The notes beneath the pieces were generated by a model that searched no databases, had not been told where the DNA came from, and worked only from the letters and a program-made list of their open reading frames with translations. Positions 1 to 11,896 of a stretch of DNA of 64,000 bases are shown in pieces. Both the position numbers and the translations under genes were made by a program. This stretch comes from Batillaria attramentaria (Eukaryota > Mollusca > Gastropoda > Batillariidae): the NCBI GenBank assembly GCA_018292915.2, contig JACVVK020000480.1, positions 113,501 to 177,500 on the forward strand, given 5' to 3'. Position 1 is the stretch's first letter; each line of letters begins with the position of its first letter.

Positions 1-359
1 TCTACCTCTTGTCTCTTATCTTATCTCTTGGACTATCTTTTATATTATGTATGTATATATATTATTGTCCTCTCTCTCCCTCTCTGCTCATCACTTTGTA
101 TATATGTTACAGTGAATTTGTGTAATCAGGGATTTCATGAAATCCCTAAAATTTTCAGTAAGTTCATGTAATTACTGTTTCACTCGGGGATTTCATGAAA
201 TCCCTAAAATTTCCAGGGATTTCATGAAATCCCTGATTTCAAGGGCCAGGGATTTCAGGAAATCACTGACCCATAATTTTCTTAAGCCGAACACAGGAGT
301 GCATCCCGTTCAACTCATCTTTTGTAGGTTTTTTTAAGGACAGACATGGTAAAGAAAGT

Positions 360-700
360 AAACACATAGAGGTACATCTCAAACAACTCAAACATTTGAG
401 ATAATCAGTGAAAATAATAAATACATGCAAGTGTATCTGACGGAACTCTACATCTAAGACAGCCACAGTATAAAACAAAACATACAAGTTCTCACAGTAG
501 AAGATACAAAATAAATAAAAATTGTAAGTACATTTCGCGCAACCAATATGTAAGATAGTTACAGTAAAAGAAGAAAAAAATGTGCAAGTTCATTTCGCAC
601 AACTCATACGTGTACGATGACCATAGTTTTTTTTTTTTTAAATGATAAAACAAGCCAGTACATTTCGCGCAACTCATACATGTAAGATGTCACAGTAAAA
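360..700. repeat. Imperfect tandem repeat of about 65-70 bp
   Basis: About five diverged units repeat the theme 'gtacatttcgcgcaactcatacatgtaagat..cacagtaaaa'. The clearest are at about 525-570, 585-625 and 658-700. They lie inside the foldback element. Short reading frames through them are AT-rich and do not look coding. Confidence 0.55.
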
Positions 701-1380
701 TCCATGTTCGAAAACCATGCACTAGCGTAGGACTTGGGGAGGGGTGGGTGGGGCGAGAGTATCTGTTCGTCCCCTCGTATTCTTGGTGCTGAAAATGTTG
801 TCAGAATAATTTTATGTGTACCTCAAATACTGGAAATGACGTAATAGATCTCCTCAGGTGAAAGGTATTTATTGACTGAAATGGAATAATGAAAATCCCC
901 GCTCCCCTGTTGTTAGAATTTTCGAGCCTCTGCCCTACCCCCCCCCCCCCCCCCACACACACACCCCTTCCCCTCCCCCCCTTTCGTGAAGCAAATTTAC
1001 TTGGTCAGGAGATAATAGTCGTTCTGCTCTTTCTCTGACCACCACCAGCAGCAGATTTCACACTCTCCACGAGTTTGTAGTAGTCTTCTTTTGGAATCAG
1101 ATATTTGTGGTGTGTTTGGTAGCGTGCAAATAGCTCCGTTTTGAAAGTCTCTTCCATGCTGGATTGAGACATGCTTGCAGTGGAGTGGTAGGGAGTTGTA
1201 AGTACATGTAGCAGACTGCAGTGTTAGTGTACCCTCGTGAACATGCAGTTTCACCGGTCAAAAGAAATTACTGTTTGTGTACAGAGTTGTCACATGGTGA
1301 GAATGCTGTGGTGAGCTGCTGTTAAGACTGAAATTTCAGGGTCTAGGCAATTCTGAACTTGTCATCTGATCTACGAGTGA

Positions 1381-1938
1381 TTTTTTTCTGCCCTAACTCT
1401 TTGCCAGTGTCCACTGGGATACTGCGCTATATAAAAGCAATTTATTATTATTATTATTATTATTATATTATTCAGTGATGTTCCTCCCAGGTCATGGAGT
1501 GGAATCCACGGAGGGCACGAAAGCTGGGGCATTTTAAAAAAAAATATTATGATTGTGCACTGATGATGATGGAGATGAGGATGATGGTAAGATGATGCTA
1601 TGGAGGTCCGTTGTGGTTTGGGACTGCGGGACAGGGCTGCATTCCACGCTTCCTGTCATAAATATCCCGGAGTTAACCAGGCCCTGGAACTACAGCACCT
1701 GCGGTGCCGATGTGTAATTATCCACATCATAGGATGTGTCACACATCCCGAAAGTCGCACCCGTGCAGTGGGTGAATCACGGCTGTGTGGCAACGGCCTC
1801 CACATTAGGCCCATAGCACACCTGCTCTGGGTAGGAGCCGACCTAGGTAGGAAAAATGTCTCTTGCCTCTGCTGGGACTCAAACCCGGGTCTCCCGGTCC
1901 ATGGTCCGAAGTGCTAACCACTACACTGCAGGGGCCGG
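1381..1938 (-). mobile_element. tRNA-derived SINE, copy 1, 9 bp target duplication
   Basis: The tRNA-like head sits at the high-coordinate end (about 1870-1938) with box B and box A in reverse orientation. The T-run at 1381 is the complement of the A-rich tail. Direct repeats tacgagtga flank it at 1372-1380 and 1939-1947, the mark of target-primed insertion. It shares its body over most of its length with the copies at 15213 and 58596. Part of the head region differs by small indels. It is interrupted by a LINE-tail-like insert at about 1409-1470. The ORF through the body is not a gene. Confidence 0.85.
1409..1470 (+). mobile_element. Short LINE 3'-end-like insert nested in SINE copy 1
   Basis: SINE copies 2 and 3 run directly from 'ctttgccagt' into 'tccagtggtgttcc'. 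In copy 1 that junction is broken by about 62 bp reading 'ctgcgctatataaaagcaattt' plus an ATT run. A GCGCTTTATA-like string followed by (ATT)n is also the end of the LINE at 42562 and of the fragment at 57281-57596, so this is most simply a very short 3' end of a CR1/L2-like LINE. Confidence 0.6.
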
Positions 1939-2177
1939 TACGAGTGAAATTTCAGGGTCTAGGCACCGGTTGTCTGATCTTACACAAATTCACTAAACTC
2001 AGCCAGTAAGATAGTGTAAAAACCATGACAAAAACTTAGGGATTTCATGAAATCCCTGGAAATTTTAGGGATTTCATGAAATCCCCGAGTGAAACAGTAA
2101 TTACATGAACTTACTGAAAATTTCAGGGATTTCATGAAATCCCTGATTACACAAATTCACTGTAACATATATATATT

Positions 2178-2249
2178 AAACCCAGGATAAGAGACACAAC
2201 TTAGCAGTATCTATTCTAACTGGCAGGACTGGTGTACTTTCTTCACAGG

Positions 2250-2316
<67 letters not shown>

Positions 2317-5171
2317 AACAGGATAAGAACCTTTTTGCAGGTTCTGCTGCCTACTCCATTTTGGTGGTTATACAAACACCTTGTTTGGTTCCACTACACC
2401 ACCCCCCGGCAGCGGAATACTACTAGTAGTACTACTTATTACTATACACATGTACACCACAAGTAACAAACAGAATTGCAAACAGAGAAAAACAGCCTAC
2501 CATCAAGATCTGTCTCGAACTTTGAATAATTCACTTGCTTGCGGGCTCTGCAACAGACATAACAACATCACTTCTAGTCAAATGTCAATTAAACTGCAAA
2601 TCAATGATGAAAACAGCTAGAACAGCAGTCTTACAACTACAAACTAGTACAAGACACCAAGCAGCTCCTCCAAGTGATCGTCGCTCCGCTTAGGAATTTT
2701 GAAACCGGTCCCATCAGTGACTACCCCACACTGTCACTCAACAACCTGTGTCAGAACCGGTCCCAACGAAAATTAAAACCAGTGATAAGAATTACACTGC
2801 AAACCGACTAAACACATTGCAATGTGATGTAGAATTTGATTGGACACTGAAGAGCACACCAGCGAATCTCATCCATCATAGCTAATAATTTTCTGTCGCT
2901 CACGCTATCACAGTGTCGCAACACTGTATCGGTATGAGAGGTAAAGATAGCAGCGAGTCTGTTGCAAGAACAAAGAAGCCCTGGCCAATGGGGAACAAAC
3001 TATTGTGACAGTGATTAACGTTCGCTGAAAGTGAAACTGGGAAATACCCCCCCCCCCCCCATCAGAGGCCACAGTGTTTACCGGTCCCTGCAAATTACAA
3101 CCGGTCCCTGGGACCAGCAGCTCCAAATTTTTCCAGTATTCTGGTTTTACAAACAGTATTTTACCGGTAATTACCGGTTAACGCGATCACTGTCCTCTTT
3201 CCAAACAAACCTGTGTGGTGTCTGTAAGAATGATGAGATCGAGTCCCAGCCAAGGTGAGCTGAGGAAATTTTAAGCAAATCGTGATTATTTACTCATACC
3301 ATCTACGGTTCCTGTACACTGCTACAGTTTTTTGAGCTGGGCCTGTTTCAGTGTTCGTGCAACTTCACCACCATCTGTCATCACAGTCAAGGAAATGTAG
3401 GTGCCCTCAGTGTCAGTCTGTCTAGACTGACTAGTGTTTAGCTGTACTGTTTTGTTCTAAATAGGTTCTTTTGAGTGGTCACTGAATCTTCTGTCGTTTT
3501 TAGGCCCATCAAAATATATTATAAACACTGCTGTGGAGCAGCCTAGAGGAAACGGGGCAGTATTTTAACCCGAATTCTTTTGTTTTGAATGGTGTGTTGA
3601 ATTTTTTTGTTGGACCAATAGACGAGAAGTTCAAAAGTCTTACCTTCCAGATCGTCGTTCAGTCATACTGTACGGTCTGATTATTCTAATCAACGTATCT
3701 ATTTATTATGGTGCCGATTCTCTGTTTTGGTTTTCCCTCCACCGGAAGCGACCGTCAAGTATATAGCTATTTTAGTTTCGTATATATACAAACGAATCAA
3801 TAAAATTTTAGCGTTTCTGTTTTACTATGTTTTTCTTTAAAAATTAAAAGCTATTTCTTATCAATATTTGCAATATTGACTATCGTCTCGTATTCCTCAG
3901 ACATTTCGCTTAGTCTAGAGAGTTTTAGTAGCTCCGTATGTTGATTTGCTGTCTGCTGCCAAAATGTCAGACTATCAGCAAATCACTATGGGAGAGCTCG
4001 TGATTCGTCATGTAGATTTAGTTTTTGGAAGTTTTTGATAACGCAAATGCAGCCTCTATCAGAGGAGAGGGAAAATAGAAATACTGGAGTATTGTATGAG
4101 GTACGTATCATTGGAAATGTTACCAGCGGATTTAAATGCTACTTTAGGAGTTGCCTTCGACGTACAGTTACGGGTGAAATGTTGGGGTCTACGTGGCTGG
4201 TTTTAAGAGTTTGTTTTGAAACGGGCGACAGGGTTTCGTGTTTCTTCACTTCATCAGCTGCTTGTAAGTGGTTACATTTTAGACCGCTTGTATCATGCGG
4301 TACTGAGGTTTCATTGACTTATAAATCACAAGCAGTCGATTTCTTCAGTTCGCCGGCTGGACCTGGACAACTTGAATTTAGTCAAACTCTTGGAATGCCT
4401 CTCCAGTGTTGAACCCACTGTTTCTGGCAATGTTTTAAAGTGTAAAACTGTATTAAGAGCCGCTAACCGTCCGTGAAGGAAATTACTTTTACGTTGTAAG
4501 TACATTTGCTAGTTGGCCAGTCACAAAGGCCGCTTGCTGGGTTCTATATTATTGGAAACCTATTTTGATTCGTCTGAACCAGATTGTATTAGCACATGTA
4601 TAGATCTAAAAATAGTTAAATTGGTGATTGATGATAATACAAATCCTGCCCCCCCCCCAAAAAAAAAAGGGGGTGGGGGGGGGGGGGGAGTGGCAATTTC
4701 CTTTATTTGCCAGTGGATTTTTTGTGATTTTTTTTTTCAGATAAACTGAATTTCTTGGGGAAAATAAGGGTGGGTTGTTTGTTTTTTTTCGGGGGGGGGA
4801 TCACAACTGACCTTGGGGGGGGGGGGGGGGGTGTCAGGTTTTCGCTGAAAAAAAAGTCATTTTTTTCCAGGAAAAAGTATCTCGGCAACAAAAGTAATGG
4901 ACATAGCAATTAATTTTATTTGCAATCAGAATACGTCACTCATTTGGGTACCCCAAGCTCACTGAATATACTGTTCTGGTTACACCGGTCTCGTCTTTCT
5001 CTGTGTCTCTCTGAAAATTGTGTGCCCTGAAACACCCAGTGTAAATTGCTGGTCAGGTGAAGGGGGGGGGGGGGGGTAACTTTATTAACTGGAACGGGAA
5101 AAGGGGGGTGGGGGTGGGGTCCAAGTACTATGGAGGTCCAACAACTTTATGATACTAGCCGTTACGCATCG
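2178..5171. other. Non-coding stretch with CA array and poly-C/poly-G tracts
   Basis: A (CA)n array of about 63 bp lies at 2251-2313. Poly-C or poly-G runs occur at 3048-3060, 4650-4688, 4793-4830 and 5060-5076. Scattered 'ccggtccc' words occur at 2700-3110. A reading frame of 125 codons at 4035-4412 has no recognisable motif and no splice context. No gene is supported here. Confidence 0.5.
4226..4257 (-). ncRNA. Degenerate hammerhead-like motif
   Basis: Read on the minus strand: CTGATGA (4257-4251), a possible GTG/CAC helix II displaced by one extra A, GAAAC, a three-base loop and GTC. The order is that of a hammerhead core with a tiny helix III and a GUC cleavage triplet. However, helix II has the extra base and helix I does not pair convincingly. 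It is therefore a decayed copy or a chance match. Confidence 0.25.
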
Positions 5172-5417
5172 TTAACCCTTTCAGCCCTGAAGGAATCACA
5201 ATAGCGATAGCGCTCTCTGCCTGGGAGTTTTTCCAAGTGTGCTAGATCTAAAGCTGGGGTCTTGCATACAAAACCCTATTTCTCAAGAAGTATTGGATCC
5301 ATCTTATAGGGGAATCTTCCACTGTGCAGAGCATATGAGAGTCGGTCACATGCACACATATTATTGTTAGGGTCTGCGAGACCGTAGGTGATACGGTGGC
5401 AGGGCTGAATGTGTTAA
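5172..5417. mobile_element. MITE with TTAA termini (piggyBac-like)
   Basis: The 246 bp segment starts TTAACCCTTTCAGCCCTG and its reverse complement starts TTAACACATTCAGCCCTG, giving 18 bp terminal inverted repeats with two mismatches. TTAA at both ends fits the TTAA target duplication of the piggyBac superfamily. There is no coding capacity. The assignment to piggyBac rests only on the termini. Confidence 0.6.
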
Positions 5418-7616
5418 TACGGCTGGTACACACAGTGACCTGGTGGAACCTCTCTCTCTCTCTCTTTCTCTTAGTCTTACATGGCGAGTGAAGTGGACGC
5501 TGGCAGTATTTGAAACAGTGATGCATCATGAATACAGCCACCAATACACAAACTTGGTGACCTGACGTGAGATCTGTATTTATTCACTTTCTGAGTTTCT
5601 CCCTCTTCTTCTTTTTGTTCTTCATCTATTTCCCAGAGAATCGTTGGTTGTGATGCTGCAATCATATCTAATAATGTGTTTACCGCAACTTTTTGCATTT
5701 AATCCTTCAGCTCTTATAAACCCTAAACTCGCTATCAAAAGTTATTTTTAGCCCTAAGGTCAGTTTGGTGCACATATTATGCCCGTCAGTTTTTTTCGAC
5801 AAAAAGAAAAGAAAAAAGTGGCTTCTTTTTGCAGAATGAAAACTACGGTGTTTTGTTATGAAAAACTATGTGGTCACATTGGAGGATTTGTCCAGTGTGG
5901 CCGACCCGGCAGTCTGGATGGAATCACGTTCAGCCAGACTGTTCATTTAGGGTCCCCCCCCCCCCCCCTCCGATAACCTTATTTCATTTGATTATGGGTC
6001 TTGTTGGCTCCCATGGTCTTAACTGTCATGCAGACATGGTTCTGTCTTACTTAGAGCACACAAGTACATTCAGGCTGTCATCTGGTGTAAGCATTTGGTA
6101 GTGCAGATATAAAACTTTTCTTTATTGCTTAAAAATTCATCCCCCACCCCCCACCCCAGAAGAAGCTTGATGTGCTTGGCACTTACGATTTATGGGCCAA
6201 TTTATTTTTGGTCTCTCTCTTTTACTTGGTTTGGGGCCTGGTTGGCCTGGTACCCCAACATTTGGCTACCCCTGTGGGGTGGGGGGAGGAGGGGGAGGGG
6301 GCTAAGTGACACTGTTTAGCAAAGCTCATTACAGCATATCAAGTGCTGTGAGCTTCAGTACACAACTAATGAACTATTCCACTGCGGGAACTAAGGAGAT
6401 TAAGACAGAACTGAAGAAGCTTGTTACATTTCTCTCAGAATTACAGCCTCCTGCAAAGGCTCTTGTCAGTTTAGGCCAGAGCTGTGGAGGCTACAGCCAA
6501 ATGTTTTCATTGCCATTGTGGTTGTGTGAGGATTATCTTCAGCCAGGGTAAGCTGCTAAAATAACACCTAAGTGTATGCTCCCAGACTAACACCTACGTG
6601 TATCAGTCTTTGATATCAGGGTTAATACCAGTGGCTGCTCACAAGGGCGGGGATGGGGCGAAGGGGGTGTTAGAAATCGGTCAAAAACACAACCCTCTCA
6701 TCTATTGAGGTTTCAGCCCAGAAGTGCCAACAAGAAGTGTCCGAATTACCAGTACTTGTTCTGGATACAAAGTTCCAGCAGTCCTATGCAGTGCATGATT
6801 TCCACAATACCCCTACAGATTGTGATATATATAATAAGAGATTTCATGGGGCAATTTTTTTCTCAGAGTTTATGATCAGATGTCCCGTTTGTAACAGTGT
6901 CTACGCAGCCAGTCAGGGTTTTGGAATGACAACAGGCTGAACTTTCCTGATCTTCTGTACATGTATGTGTACAGTGTTTCAATTCAGCATGTGGCCAGTG
7001 CCGGTATGAGTAAACACTTTATACTGATTTCAGAATTTATAGACATTTGCACGCTCTGTACCAATGTTTGTTTCAATTGTTTAAAAATCACACCAGAACA
7101 GAAGAGGAAGATACAACTAAAGGTGTAATTTAGTTCAGGTTACAATGTATTGTTTGTTTTGCTAAATTCAACTACTTGCATCACGGTAACTGTTTTCTTC
7201 TTTTTTGTGCAGGTTATGTGTAATACTGATATGCTACACAAATTATATTTGTATTTCTTGTAATCCTTAAAATCATGTTACACATACAGCTGTATTAATG
7301 TATTTTTGAATTGTAATATACACATTCACATTTAAACGTTCACTGTGGGAACTGCTATGGGTGTGTGTTAACTGTGTAATCAAAACACAAGACGTCCTGT
7401 GGCCCTCACAATGAGCATAGGTGTGACGCAAATAATCAGCCCAGACTCTATTGATTCTGGGTTGGGACGTCAGCTGTGCATCGCGTGTCTCAAAGTAATT
7501 CAATACTTGCACATTTCCTGTGGAATTTGAGATTGGGAAGAAGAACAAAGACGCGTTAACAAAGTTGTGCAATCAATGCGCCAGTGCACCACACACACGC
7601 ACGGCGCCCCCACCCC

Positions 7617-7673
<57 letters not shown>

Positions 7674-8880
7674 CTCTTCATAAATTTGTTGCAGAAGAAA
7701 TTACTGGTTGCATGACTAGAGTGAACAAAACAAACAACAACAACAACAAAAAACCCATGAGAGACACATTTCAGCCCATCAACATGCCAGCTGGCTCTGC
7801 TAATGCCGGGCTGATGGCAGTAATGATATATTTATTGACTGGACTGAGACTGACAGAAAAATCCTCTTTAAGTTCAGGGTAATTTACATTGACTGCAGCA
7901 GATGCTTTGGGTTGTGGAAAGTCGCTGTGAACCGGAGTTGTGTTCTTATGCCCAGTTAGTTGTCACTGCAGCGCTGCGCGCACCAAAATAGGAAGACATG
8001 GCACATGCTTACCATGCCGGCTGCTCCACATCCCAACCCAACCCTTTTCAAGTTTTCATCCATTTGTACATGTACCTCAGCAGGATTTCTGTGCTGTTGT
8101 TTTGCCCCCCACCCCCTTCCACAACGTGCACCCTTTCCACACGACCCCAGGGCAACCCACAGCAAAACAAGTCGCACGTGCTGTGCACGTGGAGGCAGGA
8201 TGTGCCCCGAGAACAGGAACTGACAACCTCATAATTATTCGTTTTGTCTGGGAATGCAGTTTAAACAGTATTTGAAGGCTGGAAACCAACAGAGCCTCTG
8301 CGCCTACACAAAAACGAAGCAGTATTCAGCTCAACATCTGACAGAACTTTATGAAAGGGAAGCAGATGGTCAGAAAAATACTGTGGCACGCATTACCGTA
8401 CTGACAGAGAGGAAACAGTAGGTGCGGCTCAGTGTGGCCAGAGCACACTCAATGGAGCGGAAAATTTGATTTTGTGTCCTGATAGGTGTCACAAGTCAAG
8501 ATAACTGGTTTATTGAGCAAGTTGTCTGTATGTCTCTGAGTATGCGTCACTTTATTGTCGGGTAGATAATTGTTTTCCCCCCATACCCCCATAGGTGATC
8601 AGTGAAAGAGTCCTGACAGTTTCTGAGAATTCAGTTCTCAGTGCCGGTTTTGAGCATTAATTTTCACACCTTCGACTGTTTAGCTTTCTTTAAAGTTTTT
8701 GTTTTCACTGCAAGAATGGAAACCACTGATCGTGATTGGTTTTAAGCATTTCGTCTGGGTTATACTGAACTTATACATAACGTAACGGCATTTTTGTTAC
8801 ATAACATTTTTGCCTAGGGAGTTGCTTCTTCTAAATTGTTTGGCTTTTCCCGCTGAAAGCCCTTCTGGGGCAGCCTTTTA
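5418..8880. other. Non-coding stretch with simple repeats
   Basis: Contents are a CT run at 5451-5467, poly-C at 5946-5959, G/C tracts at 6130-6300, and a (CA)n array at 7618-7671. The 81-codon frame at 6306-6551 ends close to a GTAAGC donor-like site but has no recognisable motif and no upstream acceptor that decides it. I see no supported gene. Confidence 0.45.
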
Positions 8881-8920
8881 GTGCAGGTTGGACGCTACAT
8901 CCCTTTTGGGTATTGCCGCG

Positions 8921-8976
8921 TGCTCACTGACCTGATGAGGGTCCTATTGACCCGAAACCATGGTCGTGAGCGGCCA
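8921..8976 (+). ncRNA. Hammerhead self-cleaving ribozyme motif
   Basis: The conserved core is complete. CTGATGA lies at 8932-8938. Helix II is GGGTC (8939-8943) and GACCC (8949-8953) with loop CTATT. GAAA follows at 8954-8957. A minimal helix III is AC (8957-8958) with GT (8963-8964), then C8965 as the cleavage residue, giving a GUC triplet. Helix I pairs 8921-8931 with 8966-8976 at eight of eleven positions, with mismatches at G-G, A-C and C-C. Alternatively GCTCAC (8922-8927) pairs perfectly with GTGAGC (8966-8971). A very short helix III is typical of hammerheads carried by Penelope-like elements and animal retrozymes. No reverse transcriptase is visible nearby. Confidence 0.65.
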
Positions 8977-9388
8977 AAATCATGTATTCACATGGCCTAG
9001 GTTGTACCGACCGTTTTCCTCTCGAATATGATGGGAGGGGAGTGGGGGTCCTGTGAATGGTGAGATACCCTTAGATCTGTCTCCCGCTCCCCCCCTCCAC
9101 TGTGGCTTGTAGTCAATGTAGGGCAAGACAGCCTTGTCCACTGATGTACAAAGCACACAATCTCCTAGATCTAGGTAGCGCTGTCAGCAGTACTTACTCC
9201 CCCCTCCCTCTCCCTCTCTCTATAAACATGTGACTGATGTGTATGTCACTGAAACGGAGCAGGGACCCGCACGGACTTGAATTAGAAGCAAAGTGGTGCG
9301 AAACACAAAAAGGTAAAAACTTGGACGTGCATGTCTCAGTGACGATTCAAAATTTCTTATTCTGCACTTTTTCTCTCCTCTTTCACAG

Positions 9389-9562
9389 GTGGATTTGACA
9401 AAGGCTGCTCCCATCAGTAGGCATGCAAACACAGCTGTTGCGGGATTCGGTGCAGACAGAGGACAAATCGGGGAGACAAACTCGAATTTAATATCAGCCT
9501 CAGGCAGCAAGCTGATAAATCAATCGCTGCTGATTAGCAGGGCAATCGGACCCCATGCTCAG
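9389..9562 (+). other. Candidate exon upstream of the SLC45A3-like gene
   Basis: A pyrimidine-rich acceptor (ttctctcctctttcacag) precedes 9389 and a donor (cag|gtatgt) follows 9562. The 174 nt between them is 58 codons, open in the phase-0 frame. It lies 2.3 kb before the transporter start on the same strand, so it could be a 5' UTR exon or an alternative coding exon of that gene. The encoded peptide was not recognised. Confidence 0.3.
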
Positions 9563-11896
9563 GTATGTACACGTTGTATGCCATATGTTCGGATGAGAAC
9601 TGTATTGTGTTTCCTCCCTGAACGTGGGTGTTACATGGGCGTGCGATACATGCGTGTAGTCGCACGGTGTTACTGAGACAGGGCGGTGGACTACTGTTCT
9701 AGCAGGTGGGTTGCTGCTGCTGTGTCCTGATCGCTTCCTCAAAAAAGGTTACTGTGGTACCCGTGATTGACTGAAGTTAGCCCTTTTCAGAAATTGTCTG
9801 GGTGCCATTATTTTTGAAGAGGCGTGCTGAGTATTGACTTTTGTTCAGTCCATGTTTCATATTAATCAGCTTGCATTAATTGCCTCCTTGTGGTGTCTCA
9901 GTAGAACCTGTTCCTGTAACTATACAGTGTATGTGTATATCAACTGAAAAAAAAAATGAAACTCATTTTACTTGTCACAGTAGGAAGAAAATTGCCTATT
10001 GTTTATTTAATGAGAGTACTCTGTCACAACCTGTTGAGTGAAAAGACAAACCTAAATTTGAAATTTATATGAAACAGTGTGCATGTATGAAAAAGTATTC
10101 ATTATGATCTGCAGTCAATTATAGACACTTATGTATCCCCCCCCCCCCCCCCCAGGTCGGTTTCTGACCACCACCCTCTTATCTCCACTTCTGAACAAAC
10201 ATGTTATTGATTCTCATGTGGTTTGCACATGGACCACTACTGATAGTGTGGATGCACCTGCTGTCCCTAGTATTGATTTTAGTCTTAGGTCTTCTTCTAG
10301 TTCATTTTTCAATGCCAGTTTTTTTTTTCATACTCGCACGCGCGTACACACACACACACACACACACACACCACACACACACAACCACACACACACACAC
10401 ACACACACAACCGGCCACTCCACCAGCAAGAGGGTTCAGAACAGTGGAAGATCTATGGTGAGCTATAGTCCTCGGACAGTCTGAACAAGGTTTTCAGTTT
10501 GGCTTTAAAATCGAGCAAGTTAGACGCATTATCGGAATAGAAGTGTTTAACACAATCTGGAAGACCACTACAGAAGAAAAAAATACATTACATGTACTTG
10601 TTTGTGCACGTTTTCCTTGAGAAGATTTCACAGAACTGTATTTCACACAGCCTGCCTGAGTGCTGCGTGAGAGAGGTTGGTTAGTTAGTTATTTGGGGCT
10701 TAATGCCGCACAGGCAACAAAGACTTTCGCGGCTAAAGTAAGCGTGAGAGAGGAAGACACTGATTAAATAAGCAGCATGTACAGTTTGCATTGCATGGTC
10801 GGTATTACTAAGCCTTGAACAAAAAGAACAATGCCATGGCTCAGAGTACTCTTTACTCTATGACCTGCAAGAACAAAAGCCAAGACATGGACACATTTCA
10901 ACCTTGAGGAAATCTACAACAGCTATAAAAGGGACCAGTCCATTGACGTTGAAATGTTTTAAGTAACTAGCATGAGTACATGCATGTATGTATTTCACAG
11001 CTTTTGGCATACATCACATTTAATGACAGTTGCAGTCGTTTAACTGCATGACATATACATTATTGTGTTTGTGGTGTGATATTGGTGCATGTAACAGAAC
11101 CTTCGCTGAGGCAACCTTGTCTTCAATTCCACAATTTAGGATTGCTTTTTCAATCATTAGTGAGTGTGGACTTGAGTGCAGGTTCTTACAGATGTATATA
11201 TATTGTACATCTTGATGTACTTCACATCCACTGTGACGATTAGTCTTACCACTGCGCTCTTTAGAGATATGTATAATTTCAGAGAGTAATCTACAATTGG
11301 AGAAAGAGCAACCCCCCCCCCCCCCACCCCCCTAAAAAAAGAAAAAAAGAAGAAACAAACAGCTGGTTGCTTGGTTTGCCACAGAAGGTATTGCACTGTG
11401 TCTGCATTTTATGGTTGTCAGACAAGGACATACTGTTCATCCCCCCCTTGTCTGTTTGCTTCATCGTAAATGTACTAGATGTTGGCCGTCAGCTCATTCT
11501 GCTAACTTTCAGCTAGAGAGAATTTTGTGTGTTTTGTTATCGGAAGTTTCTGTTAGTGCAACAGCTTGCTTTCACTGTGAAATACACAGTCCTGAAACAC
11601 ATTGCACACATGTTCGAACTAATGGATCTACATTTGTAAGTGTACTTGTTGCGTATTTTCCACTGTGCAACATGGTATTTGTATTTGGTTGTGTTACAGG
11701 CAACTTCCTGGCATTCAACCCGCAGGTCGTTTCACTTGCATTGACTCACCATCAAGATGGAAACCAGTTGACATCTCAGCTTCCTCTGCAGTCTGCCGTG
11801 TAAAAGACAGTTGTGATTAGTTCACTGCAGGAGTGACAGCAAAAATAAAAATCAACAATATTCAGGCACACAGGTCGTCTCGAGAAAGGAGGCAAG
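9563..11896. other. Non-coding stretch, probable 5' region of the SLC45A3-like gene
   Basis: It holds poly-C tracts (10137-10154, 11311-11327), a broken (CA)n array (10349-10408) and AT-rich sequence. The bases just before 11897 are probably the 5' UTR of the transporter exon. No other gene is seen. Confidence 0.4.

Larger units (their letters stand above)
99..2177. mobile_element. Foldback-type element with long inverted terminal arms
   Basis: The left arm (about 99-234) is a near-exact reverse complement of the right arm (about 2038-2177). Both carry the same order of motifs: a tatatatgttacagtg edge, then three copies of a 20 bp self-complementary unit with core GATTTCATGAAATC, separated by the same spacers. 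The interior holds an imperfect tandem repeat (360-700), single-copy sequence and a nested SINE. No transposase-like reading frame was found, so it is a non-autonomous foldback or MITE-like element. The left arm has one extra degenerate palindrome unit at about 248-270. Target duplications could not be fixed because of AT-rich flanks. The superfamily is unknown. Confidence 0.7.

Noticed and set aside
4035..4412. 125-codon frame, plus strand
   Set aside because: No recognisable domain, no convincing splice partners, and it overlaps the hammerhead-like motif on the other strand.
6306..6551. 81-codon frame ending near a GTAAGC donor-like site
   Set aside because: No acceptor that fixes an exon, no partner exon and no recognised motif; kept only as a weak possibility.
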